From the NCBI GenBank assembly GCA_938010435.1, contig CALLUS010000030.1, forward strand, positions 1 to 41,703: a stretch of DNA of 41,703 nt, in the 5' to 3' direction. The notes under the pieces are model-generated. The model had not been told where the DNA came from, did not search any database, and worked only from the letters and a program-made list of their open reading frames with translations. The stretch comes from an uncultured Rhizobiaceae group bacterium (GTDB lineage: Bacteria; Pseudomonadota; Alphaproteobacteria; Rhizobiales; Rhizobiaceae). This document shows, in pieces, positions 1 through 8,651 of the stretch. The translations under genes were made by a program, and so were the position numbers. How positions within the stretch are numbered: position 1 is the stretch's first letter; each line of letters opens with the position of its first letter.

Positions 1-80
1 GCGAGCGAAGCCTGCGATCGCTGTATTGCTGCTCGGACTGCGTGCGTAGTCGTGGCGCTGCCATGTAAAATTTGTCCCAT
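1..80 (-). CDS. IS481-family transposase, N-terminal fragment (partial)
   Basis: Reading leftward from the ATG at 80-78, the frame encodes MGQILHGSATTTHAVRAAIQ and then runs off the window. This closely resembles the very conserved N-terminus of IS481-family transposases (MGQxLHGSATTT-AVRxAIQxSQxSL), which precedes a helix-turn-helix that binds the element's ends. A good ribosome binding site, GGAAGGAAG, lies just upstream of the ATG. The catalytic DDE core lies outside the window, so it is unknown whether the gene is intact. It diverges from the peroxiredoxin gene that follows. Confidence 0.7.
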   Translation of the reverse strand, partial: MGQILHGSATTTHAVRAAIQRSQASL

Positions 81-136
81 AGTGCTTCCTTCCATTCAGC
101 AGAAAATAATGCACCATCAAATGCCGGGACTAAACA
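1..136 (-). mobile_element. 5' end of an IS481-family insertion sequence, cut by the window edge
   Basis: This covers the start of the transposase reading frame plus about 55 bp of leader. On the minus strand the outer end reads TGTTTAGTCCCGGCATT (136 inwards). It starts with TGT, as IS481-family ends do, so 136 is the likely outer boundary. The other end lies outside the window, so completeness and target duplication cannot be judged. The family call rests on the transposase N-terminus. Confidence 0.6.
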
Positions 137-223
137 ACTAGTATTGTTGAAAATCATCCTTGAACGTTTAGCGAACTTGGTGGCGTGTGTAGACGTTCAT
201 AACAATCACATGGAGTATTTTGA

Positions 224-742
224 ATGACACCCTCAAAACCTAACCCCGGCGCACCGATTGGCGTCTTTAACTTTCCTAATGTTGAGGGGGGAGAGCCAAT
301 TACTATTGGTGAATCAACAGACCGATGGACTTTGCTGATTGTTTATAGGGGCAAACACTGTCCACGTTGTAAAAAATATCTCAACAAGCTGAATGATGCT
401 TTGAATTCATGGACGGACGTTATGGACGTTGTCGTAGTATCTGCTGATACGAAAGAAAAAGCACTTGCAGACAAGGAGGAATTCGGTTGGAATTTTAATC
501 TTTGTTACGGCCTTGCAGAGTCTCAAATACGGTCGCTTGGGCTCTATGTTTCGGAGCCTCTCTCAGATGCCGAAACGACAGGCTTGTTTGCCGAACCTGG
601 CACATTTGCGATTCGCTCAGACGGATCACTCATGCTCGTAGATATCTCCAACGGTCCGGCTGCACGTCCGGATTTGGAAGAACTTTTGGATGGAATGAAA
701 TTTAATATAGACAATGACCGGCCAGTCAGAGGAACTGCCTGA
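224..742 (+). CDS. Peroxiredoxin-like (AhpC/TSA, thioredoxin-fold) protein
   Basis: The product has 172 residues. It has the AhpC/TSA layout: an N-terminal strand (PIGVFNFPN), then a hydrophobic strand leading to [13 protein letters not shown], with a CxxC pair at about residues 46 and 49. After it comes [12 protein letters not shown], typical of thioredoxin-fold peroxidases or disulfide reductases. There is no signal peptide, so it should be cytosolic. The start is supported by a GGAG 8 bp upstream. It is the first gene after the IS481 end and is separated from the enolase-superfamily gene by about 90 bp. A CxxC in place of the usual single peroxidatic cysteine context means it could be a reductase rather than a classical peroxidase. 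Its link to the acid-degradation genes is only by position. Confidence 0.75.
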   Translation: MTPSKPNPGAPIGVFNFPNVEGGEPITIGESTDRWTLLIVYRGKHCPRCKKYLNKLNDALNSWTDVMDVVVVSADTKEKALADKEEFGWNFNLCYGLAESQIRSLGLYVSEPLSDAETTGLFAEPGTFAIRSDGSLMLVDISNGPAARPDLEELLDGMKFNIDNDRPVRGTA

Positions 743-834
743 AAAGGACAAGAGTTCAGCTTGACACGATGTTGCTGGAAAAGTCTTTGTCAGAGATTAT
801 CGGGAAGGCTAATTTAAGATTAGCGAGGGAAAAT

Positions 835-1926
835 ATGGCGAAAATTTCGAAAGTTGAGGTTCGGCAATTTCACATTCCTCTCGTTGAAGTTTTGGTGGAC
901 GCAAAGCATGGCGATCACACTCATTTTGAATTGATCACCGTGGTGATTTCCCTTGATGATGGGAGCGAAGGCACTGGTTACACTTACACAGGCGGCAAAG
1001 GCGGTTTCTCGATTGTCGCAATGATTGAGCACGACCTTGCTCCGATGTTGATGGGTCGAGAGGCTGAAAACATCGAGGCGATTTACGATGAAATGCAGTG
1101 GCACGTTCATTATGTAGCACGCGGCGGTATCGCATCCTTCGCGATCTCGGCTGTTGATATTGCTCTGTGGGACATTCGAGGAAAAAAATCGAAACAGCCT
1201 CTCTGGAAAATGGCGGGTGGGGCTGGAACAACTTGCAAAGCCTATTGCGGCGGCATTGATTTAGCATTCCCGTTGCCAAAACTGCTCGACAGCATTCGAG
1301 GTTATCTTTCACGGGGTTTCAACGGGGTTAAAATTAAGATTGGTCAACCAAGTTTGGAGGCTGATCTTGAGAGAATTACAGCTGTGCGTCAGCTCATTGG
1401 CCCTGATATCGTATTCATGGTTGATGCGAATTATTCAATGACTGTTGAAGAAGCGATCACTGCAGCCAACGCATTCAAAGATCAAAACATATTGTGGTTT
1501 GAGGAACCAACCATTCCAGACGATTACCAAGGATATGCGGAGATTGCTGAACGAACTGGGATGTCTTTGGCCATGGGTGAAAATCTACACACCATTCACG
1601 AGTTTGGTTATGCATTTGAGCAATCCAAACTAAGTTTCGTTCAACCTGATGCATCCAATTGTGGTGGCATAACCGGATTTCTTCAAGTCGCAGAACTGGC
1701 AAAAACACACAATGTTCCCGTCTGTAGCCATGGTATGCAGGAGCTTCATGTGAGCTTACTTTCAGGCCTACCGGATTCTGGTTGGTTGGAAGTGCATTCG
1801 TTTCCAATTGACCAATACACGAAACGCCCACTTGTTGTGGAAGACCAGTTGGCGGTAGCACCAAACGAACCGGGAACTGGGGTCATATTCGATTGGAAAA
1901 AACTAGAGGCGGCAAATATGCTGTGA
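835..1926 (+). CDS. Mandelate racemase/muconate lactonizing enzyme family protein (enolase superfamily, MR subgroup)
   Basis: The product has 363 residues. An N-terminal capping domain is followed by a TIM barrel. The barrel carries the full mandelate-racemase residue set: K166-I-K168, metal ligands D197, E223 and E249, the D272/H299 dyad, and E319. Each lies two positions after its counterpart in Pseudomonas mandelate racemase numbering, which indicates a close overall alignment. Members abstract a proton alpha to a carboxylate using Mg2+, giving racemisation or acid-sugar dehydration. The exact substrate cannot be read from the motifs, and the sugar-acid-type neighbours favour a dehydratase. 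A longer frame begins at 769, but the ATG at 835 has GAGGGA upstream and matches the family's N-terminus. No benzoylformate decarboxylase is present to suggest mandelate use. Confidence 0.85.
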   Translation: MAKISKVEVRQFHIPLVEVLVDAKHGDHTHFELITVVISLDDGSEGTGYTYTGGKGGFSIVAMIEHDLAPMLMGREAENIEAIYDEMQWHVHYVARGGIASFAISAVDIALWDIRGKKSKQPLWKMAGGAGTTCKAYCGGIDLAFPLPKLLDSIRGYLSRGFNGVKIKIGQPSLEADLERITAVRQLIGPDIVFMVDANYSMTVEEAITAANAFKDQNILWFEEPTIPDDYQGYAEIAERTGMSLAMGENLHTIHEFGYAFEQSKLSFVQPDASNCGGITGFLQVAELAKTHNVPVCSHGMQELHVSLLSGLPDSGWLEVHSFPIDQYTKRPLVVEDQLAVAPNEPGTGVIFDWKKLEAANML

Positions 1927-1976
1927 TAAATAATCTGGCCAATAGTTCTTCACAGTCGATCACAATCGCGTTGACG

Positions 1977-1999
1977 AGCTAAACATATGATGTTTAGCT
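1977..1999. promoter_or_regulatory. Perfect 23-bp palindrome, candidate GntR operator
   Basis: The left arm AGCTAAACAT (1977-1986) and right arm ATGTTTAGCT (1990-1999) are perfectly complementary, with spacer ATG. The site ends 6 bp before the start codon of the FadR-type regulator. A symmetric site of this size suits a dimeric GntR repressor acting on its own gene. Alternatively it could be a transcript-end hairpin for the upstream gene, although no T-run follows. Confidence 0.45.
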
Positions 2000-2005
2000 T
2001 CACGA

Positions 2006-2827
2006 ATGTTAACGAGTTACTACGATCTAAAACTTGCAGAAAATAGCTCAGGCAGTCTGGCATTTGTGCTAGCGCGAGAGCTTGGGCAAGAGATCGTTGG
2101 GCAAGTTTATAAACCGGGTCAATTGATTCAGGATGAAGCTGCTCTTGCTTCCCGGTTTGAAGTCAGCCGTTCTGTTGTTCGTGACTCTGTAAAAATCTTG
2201 GTTGGTAAAGGTCTGCTTGAAGTCAGACGCGGAATTGGCACCAGAGTTAAACCCCGATCAGATTGGTGCCTTTTGGACAATGATGTGATGGCTTGGAGTC
2301 AACATGGACCCGCTGACGTCAATCAACTGTTCAAGCTTCTTGAGTTGCGCCAAACTATTGAACCTAAGGCTGCCTTTCTCGCAGCGTACCATGCCACGAA
2401 CGCCGACCTTGAAGCAATTGGTGCTTCGGTTGAAGCCATGGAGAAATCGACAGACACAGGCGACGCATTCGTTTTCGCGGACGCTCAATTTCATCGTTCA
2501 ATCCTGAAGGCAACAGACAATGAATTTTTTGCAGCACTAGAGGGTGTGATTTTTTCCACTTTATTGACCAGCATTCGTTTAACTAATTCTGACCCGGCTC
2601 GAAGTGCTGAATCAACGCTTTTACATCGGCAGGTTTTTGAAAAAATTAGAGCACGGGACGAACAGGCCGCCGAAAAGACCATGACAGAACTGTTGGTCGA
2701 TGCTGAAAAGAATTTGAAGGACCAACTCGGTGCCTCAAGTGAGACTTCAACAAGTGACCGTTGGAGAAAATTTCCGATAAAAAATCAAAGAATAAATACA
2801 ATCGGAGGAGTTCAGCGACTGGGGTAA
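2006..2827 (+). CDS. FadR-subfamily GntR transcriptional regulator
   Basis: The product has 273 residues. The N-terminal winged helix-turn-helix spans roughly residues 15-80 (LIQDEAALASRFEVSRSVVRD, then LVGKGLLEVRRGIGTRV). It is followed by an all-helical FCD ligand-binding domain with DAQFHRSIL at about 160 and a later conserved His (HRQVF), the usual metal/carboxylate ligands. FCD regulators commonly sense sugar acids or short organic acids and repress the adjacent catabolic operon. It sits between the first enolase-superfamily gene and the TRAP operon, and so probably controls one or both. The polar tail after about residue 245 is longer than usual and of unknown role. A perfect palindrome lies just upstream of the start. 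Confidence 0.88.
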   Translation: MLTSYYDLKLAENSSGSLAFVLARELGQEIVGQVYKPGQLIQDEAALASRFEVSRSVVRDSVKILVGKGLLEVRRGIGTRVKPRSDWCLLDNDVMAWSQHGPADVNQLFKLLELRQTIEPKAAFLAAYHATNADLEAIGASVEAMEKSTDTGDAFVFADAQFHRSILKATDNEFFAALEGVIFSTLLTSIRLTNSDPARSAESTLLHRQVFEKIRARDEQAAEKTMTELLVDAEKNLKDQLGASSETSTSDRWRKFPIKNQRINTIGGVQRLG

Positions 2828-2873
2828 ATTTTACTTCGTCGCAAATTGAAAGAGCAAACGGGAGGAACCAATC

Positions 2874-3899
2874 ATGCTCAATAAAATTAAAACAACAATG
2901 CTCGCCAGTGTGGCAGTAGCAACGCTTGCCGTTACAGGTGGTGTCGCTGATGCCGCACAAACCAAACTGCGTATTCAGACACACTTTTCAACTGAAACAC
3001 TGTCCGGAAAAATGGCTGGTGAATTCATCGAAGACGTCAAGGCGATGTCTAACGGCGAAATCGAAATCGAAATGTTCTATTCAGGCGCCGTTGTTAAGGC
3101 TGCTGAAACATTCGATGCGGCTGCAACGGGTATTCTTGATTGCGACATGACAGGTGGTGCTTATCAAACCGGTAAGAACCCAGCATTCCAATTCACTGGT
3201 GATTTAACCGGTGGTTATCAGAACCCCTATCAACAATATGCATGGTTGCTCCATGGTGGTGGTTATGATCAGTTGAACAAACTGTATAATGCCCACAACA
3301 TGGAATTTGTCGGCTGGTGGATTCCGGGCCCTGAATCACTTTCTTCAACCAAGCCGTTCCGCGGCGTGGCTGATCTAAAGGGTTGGAAATTCCGTTCCCC
3401 TCCAGGCGTCATTACCAACATTTTCTCAAATCTTGGTGCGTCACCGATTGTGATGGATTTCAATGAAATCTTTACAGCACTTGAAACGGGCATCATCGAT
3501 GGTGCGGATGCGGCAAACCTGACCAACAATGTTGGACTTGGTCTTTACGATATTGCCAAGCACACCAACTATCCTGGTTTCCACTCCATGCCTGCTGACC
3601 ACCTTGCTTGTCGCAAGGACATTTGGGACGGCATGCCGGCCCACCACAAAGCGATCTTGAAAGTTGGTATGCAAGCTCTTGGCTTGAAGAACTCGACCAT
3701 CAACGAAGTGAAAAACGCTCAAACAGCTAAAGACTTACGTGCAAAGGGTGTGAACCTGAATACATGGTCTGATGAAGATATGGCTGTCTATCGTGGCGCT
3801 GTTCAAAAAGCTTGGGCAGATTTTGCGACAACACCAGAATCTAAAGAGCTTCTGAAGAGTCACGTCGACTTCTTGAAAGATCTTGGCGCAATGAAATAA
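2874..3899 (+). CDS. dctP: TRAP transporter substrate-binding protein (DctP family)
   Basis: The product has 341 residues. A Sec signal peptide spans residues 1-27 (basic MLNKIKTT, hydrophobic core, VADA then AQTK). The mature part is a DctP-type two-lobe solute receptor, with KGWKFRSPPGVITNIFSNLGA carrying the region where the conserved arginine pairs with the substrate carboxylate. It delivers an organic acid to the DctQ-DctM permease at 5158-7649. The start has GGAGG 8 bp upstream. A 9-bp hairpin follows the stop, as often seen after highly expressed binding-protein genes. An enolase-superfamily gene lies between dctP and dctQ, which suggests the imported ligand is that enzyme's substrate. 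Confidence 0.9.
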   Translation: MLNKIKTTMLASVAVATLAVTGGVADAAQTKLRIQTHFSTETLSGKMAGEFIEDVKAMSNGEIEIEMFYSGAVVKAAETFDAAATGILDCDMTGGAYQTGKNPAFQFTGDLTGGYQNPYQQYAWLLHGGGYDQLNKLYNAHNMEFVGWWIPGPESLSSTKPFRGVADLKGWKFRSPPGVITNIFSNLGASPIVMDFNEIFTALETGIIDGADAANLTNNVGLGLYDIAKHTNYPGFHSMPADHLACRKDIWDGMPAHHKAILKVGMQALGLKNSTINEVKNAQTAKDLRAKGVNLNTWSDEDMAVYRGAVQKAWADFATTPESKELLKSHVDFLKDLGAMK

Positions 3900-3920
3900 G
3901 CCAATCGGCTTGCAACTTTT

Positions 3921-3943
3921 GTCAGGGCGCTCGTCGCCCTGAC
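3921..3943 (+). terminator. Hairpin after the first dctP (attenuator or 3'-end stabiliser)
   Basis: GTCAGGGCG (3921-3929) pairs perfectly with CGCCCTGAC (3935-3943) around a 5-nt loop and is followed by the T-rich ATTTTCTCTTTTCT. This fits a partial intrinsic terminator between the receptor gene and the remaining operon, which would keep receptor mRNA in excess over permease mRNA. Confidence 0.65.
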
Positions 3944-3978
3944 ATTTTCTCTTTTCTAATTCTCAAGCTCGGTTCACC

Positions 3979-5145
3979 ATGAAGATCACAAAGATCACAT
4001 CTCATGTGTTGCAGTATGATCTGCCTGAACAGCTTGGCTATTCACAACAATATTATTCAAAACGCACCGCCCATCTCGTTGAAGTCGAAACTGACTCCGG
4101 GATAACGGGTTGGGGCGAATGCTTTGGTCCGGGCAATGTAGCACTTGCCAACAAGGCAATTGTCGAACAGGTCATCCAACCGATGATTCTGGGTGACAAT
4201 CCAATGAACAGGGATGTGATCTGGCATAAAGTCTATAATCTGCTGCGTGATCATGGGCAAAAGGGCATGCCGATGCAGAGCCTGTCCGGTGTCGATATTG
4301 CGCTGTGGGACATAGCGGGAAAAGTCGCAAACCTTCCCATTCACATGCTAATTGGTGGGCGATATCGCGAAGATGTCCCGGTCTATGGCTACGGCATGAT
4401 GTTGCGACCTGAACCTACTGACAGCCTTTTAGCGCGCTTCAAAGATGAAGCCGCAGCAATAAAGAATATGGGCTTTGTCGCGACGAAAATGAAAGTGGGT
4501 CTTGGTCCAAAGGACGATATCCGTCTTGCTCAAGCTGTACGCGATGGTGTTGGCGATGATTTCAAATTCATGGTCGATGCCAATCACTGTTATACAACCA
4601 GTGATGCTTTTTATGTTGGTCGCGCTTTAGAAGAATTGGATGCGTACTGGTTTGAAGAACCGATCGCACCCGAAGATATAGAAGGTTATCATGAGTTGCG
4701 CACCGGATTGAAGGTCAATATCTCGGGTGGAGAAGCTGAATTTAACCGCTGGGGATGGCGCAACCTTTTGGAAGTGCGAGGCTTGGATATAGCGCAACCC
4801 GAAGTCTGTGCCTTAGGTGGTATCTCAGAATATTTGCGTGTACTTGCCCTTTGTCATGCACACTTCACCCCAGTGGTTAATCACGTATGGGGGTCGGCCA
4901 TTGCGATAGCTGCGAATTTACAACTTTTAGCTGCGATGCCCCCACTTCCGGGCGGATTGCATCCTTGGGAACCGATGTTGGAATTCGATACGACGGATAA
5001 CAAATTTCGAGATGAACTGCTGAAGACACCGCTTGATATTCAAGGGCAGGTAAAGGCCAACAATGGCCGCGTTTCAATTCCAAGTGGTGTTGGATTGGGC
5101 GTCGAACCAGATGAAGATTTTATCCGACGGTACAAGATTGCTTAG
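3979..5145 (+). CDS. Enolase-superfamily (mandelate racemase/MLE type) enzyme, probable acid-sugar dehydratase
   Basis: The product has 388 residues and is clearly different from the enzyme at 835-1926. Capping domain and barrel motifs are present: K170-M-K172, D200-A-N, E226, E252 and H302 (VNHVWGS). The position pairing with the catalytic His is E275 (QPEVC) rather than the Asp of mandelate racemase, so the dyad is Glu/His. The family removes the alpha proton of a carboxylate substrate with Mg2+; with a TRAP receptor directly upstream and permease genes downstream, dehydration of an imported aldonic or aldaric acid is the best guess. No strong ribosome binding site precedes the ATG. The specific substrate is not determined. 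Confidence 0.85.
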   Translation: MKITKITSHVLQYDLPEQLGYSQQYYSKRTAHLVEVETDSGITGWGECFGPGNVALANKAIVEQVIQPMILGDNPMNRDVIWHKVYNLLRDHGQKGMPMQSLSGVDIALWDIAGKVANLPIHMLIGGRYREDVPVYGYGMMLRPEPTDSLLARFKDEAAAIKNMGFVATKMKVGLGPKDDIRLAQAVRDGVGDDFKFMVDANHCYTTSDAFYVGRALEELDAYWFEEPIAPEDIEGYHELRTGLKVNISGGEAEFNRWGWRNLLEVRGLDIAQPEVCALGGISEYLRVLALCHAHFTPVVNHVWGSAIAIAANLQLLAAMPPLPGGLHPWEPMLEFDTTDNKFRDELLKTPLDIQGQVKANNGRVSIPSGVGLGVEPDEDFIRRYKIA

Positions 5146-5157
5146 GAGAGGAAAACG

Positions 5158-6021
5158 ATGACGGCACAAGCAAATGATAAGGGCACAGGTGGGCTGTGGG
5201 AATGGGTTGTTCCCTTTGCATTCGTGTTTTGCTTTGGATGGGTCATTTGGCACGGCCCTGCCTACATTTTGGACTTTTATCCTAATGACAATGCCAGCAA
5301 CACGACCCAATTAACGGCGCTTCACAAACGCAATGATGTCGCTCCCGGCTTTGGTGGTCTGTTTGGTGGTATAACAGATATTTGGGACTGGATCGCATTG
5401 TTAGCCTTACCAATTTTGGGGTTTTTCGGCATTCGTTCAGTCGTCCATGCACCAATGGAATTTGAATATTCGACCCGCATTGATGGTTTTGCCCTCTTCA
5501 TTGGTCGCGTCACAATGATCTTGATCATCTCTATGACCTTCATCATGCTATACGAGGTGTTCTTACGTTATGCGATCGAAGCACCAACTCTATGGGCCAA
5601 CGAACTTACACTTTGGATTGCCGGATTTGTGTTCTTATTGGCTGGCCTCTACGCGATGCAACAACGCTGTCATATCCGTATCTTCATTCTCTACGATGTG
5701 ATGCCTCGTTGGGCACAACATGTTTGCGATGTTATTTCTGTCGGTCTGCTATGCTTGTTTGCCTTCTTCCTTGTGTTTGGCAGCTATAAACAGGTTTTCG
5801 TGGTCAAATTTTACAAGTGGCAAACATTTGGCACAGCCTTTGATCCGCCACTACCTGCCACGATTCAACCGATGATTTTGATCGTTATATGTCTCATCGC
5901 CCTACAAGCCGTGGCGAACCTGATTGCCGATTGGAACCGCGATCCATCGCAATTGATGGAGAAGGATGTGATCGATCAGGAAGAATTAGAAGCCATTAAG
6001 AAAAGTGTGGGGTCAGTCTAA
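5158..6021 (+). CDS. dctQ: TRAP transporter small permease subunit (DctQ), enlarged
   Basis: The product has 287 residues, against roughly 160-200 in usual DctQ proteins. The DctQ core is in the C-terminal two thirds: hydrophobic segments near residues 115-140, 150-172, 185-207 and 235-257, with WANELTLWIAGFVFLLAGL typical of the family. The extra N-terminal stretch of about 100 residues holds two further hydrophobic segments, near 15-38 and 75-95. An AGGAGAGG site precedes the ATG. The gene overlaps dctM by one base, indicating coupled translation. It partners the receptor at 2874 and the equally enlarged DctM. Confidence 0.87.
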   Translation: MTAQANDKGTGGLWEWVVPFAFVFCFGWVIWHGPAYILDFYPNDNASNTTQLTALHKRNDVAPGFGGLFGGITDIWDWIALLALPILGFFGIRSVVHAPMEFEYSTRIDGFALFIGRVTMILIISMTFIMLYEVFLRYAIEAPTLWANELTLWIAGFVFLLAGLYAMQQRCHIRIFILYDVMPRWAQHVCDVISVGLLCLFAFFLVFGSYKQVFVVKFYKWQTFGTAFDPPLPATIQPMILIVICLIALQAVANLIADWNRDPSQLMEKDVIDQEELEAIKKSVGSV

Positions 6022-7649
6022 TGGATGTTGGAACAATATCGATCGTCCTGGTTATTGGGTTGGTCTTTCTACTCGCTGTAGGCATGCCTTTGGGATTCGC
6101 GTCCGCGATTTTGGCTGCTCTCGTTATGGTGATGAAATTCGAACCAACTCTGCTCACGGACCCGATGAGTTTTGGCACTGGGATGCTGACCAGCAATCCC
6201 GGGACAGGGGCACTCTATCTGCTGACGCAGAAGATATACGATTTGATGACCGAGTATGTGCTCATCTCTGTGCCATTGTTTATTTTCATGGCATCGCTTT
6301 TGGAACGCTCCGGTGTCGCCAAACAAATGTATGATAGCCTCGACTTCTGGTTGCGCCGGATGCGTGGCGGCGTTGCTGTCGTAACGTCACTCATGGCCGT
6401 TCTGATGGCTGCAATGTCGGGCATTATCGGTGGCGAAGTCGTTCTGCTTGGCCTCATCGCGCTACCACAGATGTTGCGGCTGGGTTACAATCAAAACCTT
6501 GCAATCGGCACAATCTGCGCCAGTGGTTCATTGGGAACCATGATTCCGCCATCTATTGTTTTGATTATTTATGGTCTCATAACCGAGACTTCCATTAAAG
6601 CACTGTTCACTGGTGCGTTTTTGCCGGGTTTTATGCTGGCCAGTTTCATCATTCTATACATCATCATTCGAACACATCTTGATCCATCGCAAGCGCCGCT
6701 GCCAGAGCCCAAAGAGACTGACCCGACTGGTCGAGAATTAGGTGTGATGTTTGCCGGTTTCTTGTCAATGTTGGTCGCGGGTGGCACCGCGCTTCTTCTA
6801 GGGCGTTTGGCTTTTCTCACTGTGACGGGCCGTAATGCTTCCACCGATCCGGATTTTGAACCTCTCGCTTTAGGAATGCCGTCTCACCTGCCATATTTCT
6901 TAGCCATTATTGTCGTGGCTCTGATCGTTATTTTCTTCGTGGTGGGTCGAAACAAAACCATGCAGGGTTGGCATAACGGCAAAGGCCTCGTGCCCCCATT
7001 GACCGTCATCGGAATTGTGTTGGGTTCAATTTATGGTGGTGTCACGGGCATTACGGAAGCTGCTGGCATGGGTGCATTGGCTGTGTTTGTTATCGCTGCC
7101 ATGCGCGGCGAAGCATCGGTCGATCTGGTATGGACCAGCTTGATGCGGACCTTGCGTTCAACGGGAACCATTATATGGGTCACCGTAGGCGCTGCAGCTC
7201 TTGCCGGTGCTTACACATTGGCCGGTGGACCTGCTTATATTGCCCAACTTATCGTGGGAGCAGAAATGCCGACCATGGTAGTGATATTGACCATGATGTT
7301 GATCCTTCTGTTCATGGGAGCTTTCATGGATTGGGTTGGTATTGTTTTGCTGATTATCCCGGTCTTCCTACCTATCGTGCAGCGTCTTCCAATTGAAGAA
7401 ATCGGATTCTTTGGGCAACTATCACCACAACATGTGTCAATCTGGTTTGGGGTGTTGTTTTGTATGAACATGCAAGTGAGTTTCTTGTCGCCACCATTTG
7501 GTCCTGCAGCATTTTACCTGAAGTCGGTCGCTCCAGCACACATTTCGCTCACTGATATTTTCCGCGGCTTCCTGCCATTTATCGGTGTGCAATTGTTGGC
7601 ACTCGCTGTTTTGCTGATGTGGCCTTCGATTGTCACTTTGCTTTTGTAA
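6021..7649 (+). CDS. dctM: TRAP transporter large permease subunit (DctM), enlarged
   Basis: The product has 542 residues, while typical DctM proteins have about 430. Many transmembrane segments and DctM signatures are visible: ICASGSLGTMIPPSIVLIIYG, YGGVTGITEAAGMGALAVF, and FMGAFMDWVGIVLLIIPVFLPI. The extra length is a loop-plus-membrane insertion at about residues 225-320 with two hydrophobic stretches (FAGFLSMLVAGGTALLLG and YFLAIIVVALIVIFFVVG). It forms the Na+-driven transport channel with DctQ. The ATG overlaps the dctQ stop by one base. The matched enlargement of both subunits suggests one structural variant of the TRAP family. Confidence 0.92.
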   Translation: MDVGTISIVLVIGLVFLLAVGMPLGFASAILAALVMVMKFEPTLLTDPMSFGTGMLTSNPGTGALYLLTQKIYDLMTEYVLISVPLFIFMASLLERSGVAKQMYDSLDFWLRRMRGGVAVVTSLMAVLMAAMSGIIGGEVVLLGLIALPQMLRLGYNQNLAIGTICASGSLGTMIPPSIVLIIYGLITETSIKALFTGAFLPGFMLASFIILYIIIRTHLDPSQAPLPEPKETDPTGRELGVMFAGFLSMLVAGGTALLLGRLAFLTVTGRNASTDPDFEPLALGMPSHLPYFLAIIVVALIVIFFVVGRNKTMQGWHNGKGLVPPLTVIGIVLGSIYGGVTGITEAAGMGALAVFVIAAMRGEASVDLVWTSLMRTLRSTGTIIWVTVGAAALAGAYTLAGGPAYIAQLIVGAEMPTMVVILTMMLILLFMGAFMDWVGIVLLIIPVFLPIVQRLPIEEIGFFGQLSPQHVSIWFGVLFCMNMQVSFLSPPFGPAAFYLKSVAPAHISLTDIFRGFLPFIGVQLLALAVLLMWPSIVTLLL

Positions 7650-7667
7650 TGATGGGAGAAGTCACTC

Positions 7668-8615
7668 ATGATCACTGACCAAGATGTCGAACTGTTCAAT
7701 CGCCAAGGATATCTGATTGTAGAGAGCCTATTGGACCAAACAATGCTTGATGCAATTCAAGCTGAGTACAGTGTCTTGATGGATAAATTATATGACGGCT
7801 GGTGGCGTGAGGGGAAAGTTCCAGCAGCAACAGGCGACATGAGTTTCTGGCAAAAACTCGACCACGCTTATAAAGGCGGGTTCGACTGGTATCAGCCTTT
7901 TGACATCAGTTTACCCCACGCTGACATCAGTAACGAAACGCTGATGCATTTCGGACCAGCTGTTTTTCAGATGGCAACGCATAAGAACATTTTGGATACG
8001 GTAGAAAAGCTGATCGGGCCAGAGATAACATCAAACCCGATCCAACATGTTCGCATTAAACCACTTGAAAGAGCAGTCGATAAATCTGAAATAAGAGCTC
8101 ATGTGGTGGCGACTGATTGGCATCAAGACAAGGGCGTCACGCTGGAAGAGGCAGACAATACTGACTTCGTCACTGTTTGGCTTGCAATAACCGATGCCAC
8201 TGTTGAGAACGGGTGTTTGCAAGTGGCTTCAGGGGCGTTTGATAAAATGCTACCCCATTGTTCCAAAGTTCAGACGGGTATTGCCGATGCATTCATCCCA
8301 ACGGGTAACGCTACACCCACACCTGTAAAAGCCGGAGGCGCGGTCATTTTCCACCCGCTGACGCCCCACGCCTCACTGATCAATAAAAGTGATGGATACC
8401 GCTGGTCGTTTGATCTGCGCTATAACGTGACCGGGCAACCAACGGGCCGAAGCCATTTCCCGGAGTTTGTTGCGAGATCAAAAGCTGACCCACAATCCGA
8501 ATTGAAAGATTGGCGGATCTGGAAAAAAATGTGGGAAGATACCCGTCACCGTCTGGCGCATTCAGAGCATATAGAACAACACCGCTGGAATTCAGATGGT
8601 CCACATTGTGCATAA
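7668..8615 (+). CDS. Phytanoyl-CoA dioxygenase (PhyH) family protein
   Basis: The product has 315 residues. It shows an Fe(II)/2-oxoglutarate facial triad: H152-x-D154 (TDWHQDKG) and a distal His, probably H234 (HPLTPHAS), with a later arginine (YRWSFDLRYN) expected to hold 2-oxoglutarate. It would hydroxylate a small substrate with release of succinate and CO2. PhyH-family members act on many substrates besides acyl-CoA, so the name does not fix the reaction. GGGAGAA lies just before the ATG, 18 bp after dctM, so it belongs to the same operon and probably feeds the hydro-lyase and dehydrogenases that follow. Confidence 0.82.
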   Translation: MITDQDVELFNRQGYLIVESLLDQTMLDAIQAEYSVLMDKLYDGWWREGKVPAATGDMSFWQKLDHAYKGGFDWYQPFDISLPHADISNETLMHFGPAVFQMATHKNILDTVEKLIGPEITSNPIQHVRIKPLERAVDKSEIRAHVVATDWHQDKGVTLEEADNTDFVTVWLAITDATVENGCLQVASGAFDKMLPHCSKVQTGIADAFIPTGNATPTPVKAGGAVIFHPLTPHASLINKSDGYRWSFDLRYNVTGQPTGRSHFPEFVARSKADPQSELKDWRIWKKMWEDTRHRLAHSEHIEQHRWNSDGPHCA

Positions 8616-8651
8616 AGATTTCGCAGCTGGACGTGCTTGGATAGAGACACA

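Noticed and set aside
835-1926. True mandelate racemase
   Set aside because: The catalytic set matches, but acid-sugar dehydratases share it and no mandelate-pathway partner gene is present.
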